This document shows positions 17,717 through 24,356 of a DNA stretch of 64,000 bases, piece after piece; position 1 is the stretch's first letter; each line of letters starts with the position of its first letter. The stretch is taken from positions 3,251,001 to 3,315,000 of the forward strand of contig NZ_OY762999.1 in assembly GCF_963666665.1 (NCBI RefSeq), written 5' to 3'. A model generated the notes under the pieces. The model had not been told where the DNA came from. It saw only the letters and a program-made list of their open reading frames with translations, and searched no databases. The translations under genes were made by a program, and so were the position numbers. Origin of the DNA: Maridesulfovibrio sp. (GTDB lineage: Bacteria; Desulfobacterota; Desulfovibrionia; Desulfovibrionales; Desulfovibrionaceae).

Positions 17717-18781
17717 ATGCTTCAAAACCGCTTTCTTCCAATAATAATGGTACAGGATAAGCTGGAAGGATCATGCCGGGGAGGAAAACAATTGCTTACT
17801 ATCTTAAAAGATAAATTCAAAAATTCATTCATATTAAAACGCAGGACCAATAGTAGAAACAAGCTAAGAGCAAAGTCATTTATGGCGATACTCTTGATAC
17901 TAATCCTTCCTGCCGGGGTCATGCTGGCTCTAACCGAACTGGCGGACAGTAACTCACTGCCCATGTTTATCTGCCTGCACTTCAGTTTATGCATAGCCCT
18001 GTGCATGCCCATCGCCACTTGGCTTGAAGATTGGATGGTCAACAGGGAAGTCCGCAAGATGAACAGCTTCTGCATAAAACTCAAACAAGGCAGATTGGAT
18101 CACCGTCTGGAAATCTACTCCAACAAAACAGGCTCTGCCACTGATGAACTTTGCAGGCTTCAGCACAACCTGAATTGGCTGGCCCACTCCGTTGCCAAAC
18201 GGGAATCCAAACTGACAGAGTCATTAGCAAAGACCCAGCGGGACAAGGAAAGACTCAACCTGCTTTCCTACACCGACCACCTTACCGGATTGTTCAATAA
18301 ACGCTTTTTTGAGCTGAAACTGGTAGAAACCTGCTCCAGATGCATTTCATGCAAAACACCTCTCCATCTCATGCTCATAGACTGCGACCACTTTAAGGAG
18401 GTCAACGATGTGTACGGGCATCAGGAAGGAGACAGGCTCCTTGCGGAACTTGGGCAAATCATCAGTTCCTCTGTTAGAAACGGTACTGATTTTCCCTTCC
18501 GGTTCGGTGGGGACGAATTCGGAGCAATCCTTGTCGGCGTGGACTCAACCCGCTGCGAGCAGATTGCCGAACGTATTCGAAACCGTTTTGCGCAAGTTAA
18601 AGTTGGTAAGGCAAGTTTAAGCATAGGTATCTCTAAACTCTGCTATCAGGCTGTTGATCCTGAAGCCGAAGCCGAAAAGCTGGTCTCCTCTGCAGATAAG
18701 GCCTTGTACTTTGCCAAAAATACCGGAAGAGACAAGGTGATAAGTCCAGCCCAGTATAAAGAAATCCTGCATAGAGCTTAG
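17717..18781 (+). CDS. Membrane-anchored diguanylate cyclase (GGDEF)
   Basis: A 354-residue protein: two membrane helices (about 55-75 and 80-100), a HAMP-like/coiled stretch to 180, and a C-terminal GGDEF domain. The catalytic motif FGGDEF is intact, as are the substrate-site phrases SYTDHLTGLFNKRFFE and IDCDHFKEVNDVYGH. It should make cyclic di-GMP. The inhibitory RxxD site is off register: RNGTD places Arg four, not three, residues before the Asp, so product inhibition may be weak. The first ATG lies 11 codons before another. It sits between feo and fur with a Fur-like box upstream. Confidence 0.88.
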   Translation: MLQNRFLPIIMVQDKLEGSCRGGKQLLTILKDKFKNSFILKRRTNSRNKLRAKSFMAILLILILPAGVMLALTELADSNSLPMFICLHFSLCIALCMPIATWLEDWMVNREVRKMNSFCIKLKQGRLDHRLEIYSNKTGSATDELCRLQHNLNWLAHSVAKRESKLTESLAKTQRDKERLNLLSYTDHLTGLFNKRFFELKLVETCSRCISCKTPLHLMLIDCDHFKEVNDVYGHQEGDRLLAELGQIISSSVRNGTDFPFRFGGDEFGAILVGVDSTRCEQIAERIRNRFAQVKVGKASLSIGISKLCYQAVDPEAEAEKLVSSADKALYFAKNTGRDKVISPAQYKEILHRA

Positions 18782-18812
18782 TTTTCAGCAGAGATTTATC
18801 TCTGCTGAAAAC
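18782..18812. terminator. Bidirectional terminator
   Basis: Perfect inverted repeat with arms of 14 bases, GTTTTCAGCAGAGA and its complement, between convergent genes. Its first base falls on the last base of the cyclase stop codon. Confidence 0.8.
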
Positions 18813-18815
18813 TTG

Positions 18816-19037
18816 CTAACCAGCCATATCAGCCTTTGCTTCATCAACAAGGCGGGCGACTTCGTCCTTGGCAGAACTATACTGCCGGGAAGCCCAGCTA
18901 CCTGCTTTCACCCCGCCTTTAACCACCTTACTGACCGCGGGTTTTACACCCCCGGCCTTGTATACAGCATATACAGCTACACCAACCGCAGTAGCGGCTG
19001 TTGAAACCAGCAATATTTTTCCGATATTGAAACTCAT
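18816..19037 (-). CDS. Small single-span membrane protein, iron-cluster associated
   Basis: A 73-residue protein with one Gly/Ala/Val-rich membrane segment (residues 6-25, ILLVSTAATAVGVAVYAVY) followed by a basic and then acidic helical tail. The ATG reading MSFNIGKIL has AGGAG seven bases upstream; an in-frame upstream codon lacks a site. The layout (short hydrophobic span plus charged helix) is shared with the small proteins encoded at 23553-23870 and 19787-20131. Function unknown. Its position beside fur suggests a part in the iron-storage system. Confidence 0.6.
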   Translation of the reverse strand: MSFNIGKILLVSTAATAVGVAVYAVYKAGGVKPAVSKVVKGGVKAGSWASRQYSSAKDEVARLVDEAKADMAG

Positions 19038-19120
19038 TTTTATTCTCCTTAAAGAACCATAAGACAAAATAATTTATACTCCTGATATGCAAAGCGCATA
19101 ACAAGATAAAGTCATGCAAA

Positions 19121-19140
19121 TGATAATTACTTGCGATAAT
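19121..19140. promoter_or_regulatory. Candidate Fur site before the 73-residue protein gene
   Basis: Two GATAAT words in direct orientation, 19122-19127 and 19135-19140, within TGATAATTACTTGCG. The site lies just after the fur stop codon and about 85 bases upstream of the small membrane protein start. Confidence 0.4.
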
Positions 19141-19143
19141 GAG

Positions 19144-19575
19144 TTATTGTTTTCGACAGTTTGGACAAATCCCATAAAGAATCATCTTATGCCTGTTCAC
19201 GGCAAAATCGTATTTATTGGCCAACTTTTCCTGCAGTTCCTCTATACGTTCTTCCACAACTTCAATCCGGCAGTTGCAACGGATACAAACCAGATGGTCA
19301 TGGTGATCCCTGTTATGGCGGCATTCAAACCGGGTTATTCCGTCCCCGAAATCCAATGGCTCAGCAATACCGCTATCAGACAGGAGTTTTATGGTCCGGT
19401 AAACCGTTGCCGGACTGATGGAAGAATCACGCTTGCAGACATGTTCATAAAGCTCTTCGCATGAATGATGTCCTTGAATTCCCAGAAATACTTCCAATAC
19501 AATACGTCGCTGCTCAGTTGCAGCCATTTTATTCTTGGTAAGATATTCCAAGAACTGAGTTTGCGGACTTGACAT
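19144..19575 (-). CDS. fur: Fur-family metalloregulator
   Basis: A 143-residue repressor with an N-terminal winged helix (SISPATVYRTIKLLSDSG) and a C-terminal dimerisation domain. The conserved metal-site phrase HNRDHHDHLVCIRC and a second CxxC (GICPNC) for structural zinc are present. It is most like true Fur, because of the HHDH phrase, rather than the PerR at 42184. The ATG has GGAGGGAAGG directly before it. A near-consensus Fur box lies 53 bases upstream, so autoregulation is likely. It probably controls feo and the adjoining ATPase cluster. Confidence 0.85.
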   Translation of the reverse strand: MSSPQTQFLEYLTKNKMAATEQRRIVLEVFLGIQGHHSCEELYEHVCKRDSSISPATVYRTIKLLSDSGIAEPLDFGDGITRFECRHNRDHHDHLVCIRCNCRIEVVEERIEELQEKLANKYDFAVNRHKMILYGICPNCRKQ

Positions 19576-19627
19576 CCTTCCCTCCATTGTGGATTTTGTG
19601 AAAATGACACTGACGATTATTCTCAAG

Positions 19628-19642
19628 TGATAACCATTGTCA
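19628..19642. promoter_or_regulatory. Strong Fur box between fur and membrane-protein gene
   Basis: TGATAACCATTGTCA matches 12 of the 14 half-site bases of the 7-1-7 consensus TGATAAT-N-ATTATCA. It lies in the divergent region between fur and the gene starting at 19787. Confidence 0.7.
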
Positions 19643-19786
19643 AGCTATGAGCACTCACTCACGTTGAATAAATTTCTGCAATTGAAACTCAATAGTGCTG
19701 CTTTATAAAATAATTAAGTACGCTAATTATCAATAGCACCATGAAAAACAGTGACGGGATGCCGTCTACGAATAAAGGAGTATGAA

Positions 19787-20131
19787 ATGACAACACCTAC
19801 AACGACAAGAATTCTTCCCGTGATCACAGCTTCGGCCGCTGCAACCGGCGCACTGGTTGGCGGAACAGTTGCTGCTGTTCGTTCCACCATTGCTGTTAAA
19901 GAAGGCAAAATGAGCAAAAGCGATGCCGCAAAGACTGTTGCGACCGAATCAGCAGGAACCGGACTGGCCACAGCAGCGGGAGTGGCAGCCACCGGTATAC
20001 TCGGCCTTGGCGGTCTGGCCGGACTGCTCGGATTCACAGTAGTTGCCACCGGAGCAAAGATGCTCTGGGACAAGGCCGTCCCTAATGCTCTCGAGAAAAA
20101 AAGACCTACCCCTATCGAAGAAATGAGCTAG
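19787..20131 (+). CDS. Small Gly/Ala-rich membrane protein of the iron cluster
   Basis: A 114-residue protein. Two hydrophobic regions are visible: about 10-30 (VITASAAATGALVGGTVAAV) and about 60-88 (ATGILGLGGLAGLLGFTVVA), the second built of small residues and LG/GL pairs. A short charged loop holding KEGKMSKSDAAK separates them, and the tail is basic. LG-rich spans occur in magnetosome and other organelle membrane proteins, but homology cannot be claimed from this. AAGGAG precedes the ATG. The gene is divergent from fur across a strong Fur box and ends at a hairpin before the first ATPase gene. Confidence 0.65.
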   Translation: MTTPTTTRILPVITASAAATGALVGGTVAAVRSTIAVKEGKMSKSDAAKTVATESAGTGLATAAGVAATGILGLGGLAGLLGFTVVATGAKMLWDKAVPNALEKKRPTPIEEMS

Positions 20132-20156
20132 CTCTACTTCATACATTTCCCATCGG

Positions 20157-20182
20157 ACAGCCCTGCATTTAATCAGGGCTGT
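20157..20182 (+). terminator. Stem-loop after the LG-rich membrane protein gene
   Basis: ACAGCCCTG and CAGGGCTGT flank an eight-base loop, followed by a weak T-rich stretch. It separates this gene from the ATPase operon. Confidence 0.6.
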
Positions 20183-20221
20183 TACGCTTTTAGATCCATA
20201 CGGCAAAATAATAAGTTTTCG

Positions 20222-20279
20222 TTGACAAAGGCTTTACACATTTGTATCTCCTCTCTCGTGGAGTTGATATTCAATTTCA
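20222..20279 (+). promoter_or_regulatory. Promoter and Fur box of the P-type ATPase operon
   Basis: TTGACA at 20222, a 17-base spacer and TATCTC at 20245 give a sigma70-like promoter. TGATATTCAATTTCA at 20265-20279 fits the 7-1-7 Fur consensus at 11 of 14 half-site bases and would cover the early transcribed region. Confidence 0.6.
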
Positions 20280-20327
20280 ATTTCATAAGGTGTCCGTCTG
20301 ATAATCCAGTAAACGTAGGATCTTCAC

Positions 20328-22535
20328 GTGAGAGCAGAAAAAACATACGCAAGCATAAAGCATTCAATACCGGGCAGAATCAGATTCAAGGTGCCGGACC
20401 TAAGGAAAGACAAAATCCTTTGCAGCACTGTTGAACGAAACCTTGAAAAGGTTGCCGGGATAACCCGCACCCGGACGAACAACAAATGTGCGGCACTGGT
20501 AATCCGCTACAATCCTGAATTCATTACTTCTGAGCATGTTTACGAAGTATTACGGGAGATTGTAGCTGTTCACACTACCAAAATCTGTCCGATCAAAGAC
20601 AAGAAAGAATGCGGCTGTCCTCAGATCAAAGGCGCCCTGCGCTACTTTTCCTTTGTTTCCGCAGTAGGCGGAGCTGTACTGATCAGTGAATCCCTGTTGG
20701 GAATTACTGTAGCTCAAACTCTGTTCAGCCCGCTGGGTTTCCTTACTGTGCTGGCGGCAGTTCCGCTGGTCAAGGAAGCTGTAACCAAGCTGCGTGAAAA
20801 GAAATTCGGACTTGAAGGTATTCTTGCCGGAGGAATTGTGGCTGCGGTAGTTGCCGGGGAAGCCATGACCGCCTTTGAAATCCTTTGGATAAATGCAGGA
20901 GCGGAACTTCTCACCGCATGGATAACTGAACGTTCCCGCCGGGCCATTTCCGGTATTCTGGACAACACCACCCACCATACATTTGTGCTTAAAGACGGGG
21001 TTGAAGTTGAGGTGGAGATCAGCAATCTCCAAGCTGGAGATGTTGTAGTCCTGCATACCGGTGAAAAAATATGCGTGGACGGAACTATTTTAGACGGCCA
21101 GGGACTGATCAATGAGGCACCCATCACCGGACGGGCCGATTTCATCCATAAACAACAGGATGATCAGGTTTTTGCAGGAACATTCGTGCGTGAAGGAGTC
21201 ATCTATGTCCGGGCAGAAGAAGTCGGTGATAAGACCTATCTGGCCCGTATTCTCCACAAGGTGGAAGACTCCCTTGAAAACAAGACCGCCATTGAATCTA
21301 CAGCGGACAAACTTTCGGTACGTCTGGTCAAAATCGGCTTTGCCTGTACCGTAGGAACACTTCTGCTTACTGCCGACCCGTGGCGGGCCTTCACTGTACT
21401 GCTGGTCATGGCCTGCCCCTGCGCAACCGTACTTTCAGCTTCAACGCCCATCAGCGCAGCCATCAGTACTGCCGCCAAGAATAACATTCTTATCAAGGGC
21501 GGCAGATATCTTGAAGAAGTAGGCAAATGCGACATCGCCTGCTTCGACAAGACCGGAACCCTGACCGGAAGCGAACCTAGCCTTGAACATATCCACACCA
21601 CCGAAGGCGTCACAGAAAATGACCTGCTGACCTATGCCTTTTCTGTGGAAACCCATAACCATCACCCACTGGCTCAGGCAATCAAGCATGAAGCCGGATT
21701 CAGGAAACTTGCTCCCCTGCCCCACACTGTGTGTGAATATTTCTTAGGCAAGGGTATGCGCGCTGAAGTCGCTGAGAATGAAAACCATTCTACGGAAATT
21801 TTAGTGGGCAACAAAAAGCTCACTGAGCAGTTTGATGTGCGCATAGGCAGCTTGAGCAGACAGGTTTCCAGCCTTAAAAGCAAAGGGTTGACCGTGCTTT
21901 ACGTGGTTAAGGACAAGGAACCTATAGGTTTGCTGGCCTTTGCCAACACCATCCGCGAAGAGTCCGCAACTGTCCTTAACACTCTTGGGGCAGGCGGTGT
22001 TGAACACACCGTACTGGTCACCGGAGATGAACCAGCAACAGCCAATGAACTTGCCCGGATTCTGAACATCCCGGAAATCCACGCTTCAGCCATGCCGGAA
22101 GAAAAGGCAACCCTTGTGCGGAACCTGCAAAGTGAAGGAGGCAAAGTCATGATGGTCGGCGACGGAATCAACGACGCCCTTGCACTCGCGCAAGCCGACG
22201 TCGGCGTAGCCATGGGAACCGGAGGGGCTGAAGTTGCTGTTGAAGCAGCAGATATCGCACTGGTCGATGATGACCTCAAGGGACTCATGTATGTCCAGCA
22301 ACTGAGTCAGGACACTGTGAAAATAGCCTACCAGAACTTCTGGCTGGCAACAGGTTCAAATATAGCGGGAGTCATTATGGGAGCCACCGGCGTTCTCTCT
22401 CCGGTCATGGCCGGATTCCTGCACATTCTTCATACCATGGGGGTAATCGCCAACTCTTCAAGGCTGCTCCTGCATTCACCTGAAGCAATCGAATCCAAAC
22501 AAGGTAAAATTTATGAACTTCCGCAAAATAGTTGA
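20328..22535 (+). CDS. P1B-type metal-transporting ATPase with HMA-like N-terminus (CPC type)
   Basis: A 735-residue P-type ATPase. The N-terminal HMA-like domain lacks CxxC and carries HSIPGRIRFKVP (from His12). Then come the A-domain (ITGRADF in place of the usual TGES), TM4 with the metal motif CPC at 363-365, phosphorylation motif DKTGT at Asp407, the P1B His-Pro phrase HNHHPLAQA, hinge GDGINDALAL and a last helix with HILHTMGVIANSS. GTG start, AGGA seven bases upstream. The first gene of the operon and Fur-box controlled. The neighbours (fur, feo, FeoA-like protein) point to iron. It may be one half of a ferrosome FezB-like pair; the subgroup is not certain. Confidence 0.85.
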   Translation: MRAEKTYASIKHSIPGRIRFKVPDLRKDKILCSTVERNLEKVAGITRTRTNNKCAALVIRYNPEFITSEHVYEVLREIVAVHTTKICPIKDKKECGCPQIKGALRYFSFVSAVGGAVLISESLLGITVAQTLFSPLGFLTVLAAVPLVKEAVTKLREKKFGLEGILAGGIVAAVVAGEAMTAFEILWINAGAELLTAWITERSRRAISGILDNTTHHTFVLKDGVEVEVEISNLQAGDVVVLHTGEKICVDGTILDGQGLINEAPITGRADFIHKQQDDQVFAGTFVREGVIYVRAEEVGDKTYLARILHKVEDSLENKTAIESTADKLSVRLVKIGFACTVGTLLLTADPWRAFTVLLVMACPCATVLSASTPISAAISTAAKNNILIKGGRYLEEVGKCDIACFDKTGTLTGSEPSLEHIHTTEGVTENDLLTYAFSVETHNHHPLAQAIKHEAGFRKLAPLPHTVCEYFLGKGMRAEVAENENHSTEILVGNKKLTEQFDVRIGSLSRQVSSLKSKGLTVLYVVKDKEPIGLLAFANTIREESATVLNTLGAGGVEHTVLVTGDEPATANELARILNIPEIHASAMPEEKATLVRNLQSEGGKVMMVGDGINDALALAQADVGVAMGTGGAEVAVEAADIALVDDDLKGLMYVQQLSQDTVKIAYQNFWLATGSNIAGVIMGATGVLSPVMAGFLHILHTMGVIANSSRLLLHSPEAIESKQGKIYELPQNS

Positions 22536-22827
22536 ACTGGAAAAGCATCTTGATGTGGCACACCACATACCGGGCAGGATCAGGGTTAAATTCAGCCCGC
22601 TCATTTTAACAAAACCCGTAACGCTGGCAGCAATGAAGGAACATTCGGAACTGCCGGAAGCCATCAAGGATGCCCGGGTCAACATGGCCGCCCGGTCTGT
22701 GGTTATTGAATACGACCCTGAACATATTCAGCCGGAGCTGATTGAAGAGCTGATTCAGGGAACAGACAAAGACAAGAAAGCACAAATCATCAGCGACCTC
22801 TATGGCAGGCTGATGAATAATGGATAA
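22513..22827 (+). CDS. Stand-alone HMA-like domain protein (FezC-like)
   Basis: A 104-residue protein with the same core as the N-termini of the two ATPases: HHIPGRIRVKFSP (from His17), a helix, then ARVNMAARSVVIEYDPEHI, the beta-alpha-beta pattern of HMA domains without the CxxC metal site. It overlaps the end of the first ATPase gene by 23 bases, so translation is probably coupled. Family knowledge: ferrosome loci carry an HMA-domain protein (FezC) beside the ATPase FezB. That equivalence is inferred from order and motif. Confidence 0.7.
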   Translation: MNFRKIVELEKHLDVAHHIPGRIRVKFSPLILTKPVTLAAMKEHSELPEAIKDARVNMAARSVVIEYDPEHIQPELIEELIQGTDKDKKAQIISDLYGRLMNNG

Positions 22828-22859
22828 AAAAAGACTATTACTTAGAGGAGCTATCCAAA

Positions 22860-23549
22860 ATGAGCACCGAACATACCGCACCCGATGCACAGCAGACCGC
22901 ACCGCAACAGCCCTACACCTCTCAGCCCGTTATGGGGCCTGATCAGGGCCAGCCGCACTTTTCCTACACCACTCCCGGCGATCCGTATCAGGGAGCACCA
23001 GTTTCCGGGTATGCACAGCCTGACATGACTGCCCAGCAGCCCATGCAGCAGCCCGCATATCAACAACCGATACAGCAGCCGGCACAACCTGTTTACGGAC
23101 AGCCCGTGTATTACGGCCAAACTGTATATGGTCAGCCTGTCTACGGACAGCCGGTATACGGTCAGGTTTACCAGCAGCCAGTGCAGCAACCCGTGTATCA
23201 GCAGCCGGTACAACAGCCTGTCCAGCAGGCTCCCACAATCGCTCCCAACACCTCGGAGGATCAGGTCAAACAATTCGTTGATCTGGTCAAAGACACTGCT
23301 GAAGGCAAGGCTGATCCGACAAGTTTTCTCAGCTTTTTCAACGGCATTGATGACGGTTTCTGGAAAGGTCTTCTCGTGGGCGCTGGCATCACCTTTGTCT
23401 GCACCAGCAAGACCGTAAGATCCATCTTCACTTCCGGCGGCGGAAAGGAAGAAATGTCCGCTGAAGAAATGGAAAGAATGGAAGATCTCAAGGCCGAACA
23501 GGAATACATGGCCGCACAGGCTGCCAAAGAAGCAGCAGAAAAGGAGTAA
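22860..23549 (+). CDS. Q/P/Y-rich repeat protein with membrane segment
   Basis: A 229-residue protein. Residues 10-125 are low-complexity, rich in Gln, Pro, Tyr and Val, with repeated units such as YGQPVYGQPV and QQPVYQQPVQQ. Residues about 145-190 form a conserved-looking part ending in the hydrophobic segment FWKGLLVGAGITFVC, followed by a charged Glu/Ala/Met helix. The last part resembles the 105-residue protein encoded next. I recognise no named family. A disordered, sticky region tethered to a membrane is what a scaffold or organelle-organising protein would show (inference). GAGGAG precedes the ATG. Confidence 0.65.
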   Translation: MSTEHTAPDAQQTAPQQPYTSQPVMGPDQGQPHFSYTTPGDPYQGAPVSGYAQPDMTAQQPMQQPAYQQPIQQPAQPVYGQPVYYGQTVYGQPVYGQPVYGQVYQQPVQQPVYQQPVQQPVQQAPTIAPNTSEDQVKQFVDLVKDTAEGKADPTSFLSFFNGIDDGFWKGLLVGAGITFVCTSKTVRSIFTSGGGKEEMSAEEMERMEDLKAEQEYMAAQAAKEAAEKE

Positions 23550-23552
23550 AAA

Positions 23553-23870
23553 ATGAGTCAGGATTACAACAACGACTACGTATACAATTATCAGGACCCG
23601 CAGCTCACCGAACAGCAGCGCGTTGATTCCCTGCAGCCGGTTCAGCCCGTGAACGAACCCTCAACTGTTAAAAGTTGGGTAAATTTCACTGATTCCCGCT
23701 ATCTGAAAGGTTTCCTCGTGGGCGCTGGCGTAGCACTTGTTGCCTCCAACCCCAAAGTCCAGAAAGCTATTGTTTCCGGTGCGGTTAAAACATGGTCCGC
23801 TGTTCAGGGCGGAATTGAAGAAGCCAAGGAAAAAATTCACGACATCAAAGCCGAAGCGCAGTCTGAGTAA
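23553..23870 (+). CDS. Small membrane protein, paralogue of the Q/P/Y protein C-terminus
   Basis: A 105-residue protein. The N-terminus is Asn/Tyr/Gln-rich (MSQDYNNDYVYNYQDPQ), then YLKGFLVGAGVALVASNPKV, closely similar to FWKGLLVGAGITFVCTSKTV in the upstream gene, then an amphipathic Lys/Glu helix. AAGGAG precedes the ATG and only three bases separate the genes, so they are co-translated. Function unknown; the pair probably assembles on the same membrane. Confidence 0.65.
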   Translation: MSQDYNNDYVYNYQDPQLTEQQRVDSLQPVQPVNEPSTVKSWVNFTDSRYLKGFLVGAGVALVASNPKVQKAIVSGAVKTWSAVQGGIEEAKEKIHDIKAEAQSE

Positions 23871-23873
23871 GAA

Positions 23874-24080
23874 GCCTCCGGCGTCTGGGGAAGGGGAAAC
23901 TCTTGCAAGAGTTTCCCCTTCCCCAGACCCCATCCCCTTCAGAACCTTTTAGTATGCTTCGCTCCTAGCGCCTTTGTACGGCCTTTGAAATGGAAAAAGC
24001 GAAGCCCTAATGAAAGTTTTGGGAGAGTCCAGAGAAGCTTTTTCAAAAAGGTTCTTTGGACCTCGGAGAGCCCCCGGAGG
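23874..24080. repeat. Palindromic intergenic repeat element inside the operon
   Basis: Bounded by GCCTCCGG at the left and CCCGGAGG at the right, i.e. inverted ends. Inside is a perfect 42-base palindrome at 23885-23926 (centre CTCTTGCAAGAG) and a second stem based on GCTTCGC/AGCGAAGC. The last 20 bases (24061-24080) recur exactly at 54431-54450. The right end provides the GGAGG ribosome site of the next gene. Confidence 0.75.
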
Positions 24081-24089
24081 GACACCAAG

Positions 24090-24356
24090 ATGAACGCTTT
24101 ACCTGAAAATACTGACCTGATTCAAACTAAAGGCAAAAAAAACTTCCGCCAATGCAAGGACTGTCCGCTTACCCCGAGTAAAACCAAGACCGCTGCTAAA
24201 GTTGGAATGGTTGCCACGCTCGGGGCCTCAGCGGCTTCCGGAGTGCTTAAGTTCAAAGGAGCAAAACCCTTGCACCTCTGGGCTTCTTTTGCCTTTGTCG
24301 GCTTTACAGCTTTGCATTGGGCGGTTTCCAGAAGACCGCAGAGGACAACCAGATGA
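24090..24356 (+). CDS. Small membrane protein with CxxC motif, iron cluster
   Basis: An 88-residue protein. The N-terminal soluble part holds RQCKDCPL (a CxxC pair), followed by two short hydrophobic spans (about 32-50, GMVATLGASAASG; about 56-78, LHLWASFAFVGFTALHW) and a basic end. The ribosome site GGAGG comes from the repeat element just upstream. The stop codon overlaps the start of the second ATPase gene (ATGA). I recognise no family. The Cys pair could bind metal or act in redox; both are guesses. Confidence 0.6.
   Translation: MNALPENTDLIQTKGKKNFRQCKDCPLTPSKTKTAAKVGMVATLGASAASGVLKFKGAKPLHLWASFAFVGFTALHWAVSRRPQRTTR

Noticed and set aside
23030..23230. CRISPR-like or tandem DNA repeat
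   Set aside because: The repeated DNA is in frame and encodes the Q/P/Y-rich tract with variable codons; there are no regular spacers. No CRISPR array was seen anywhere.
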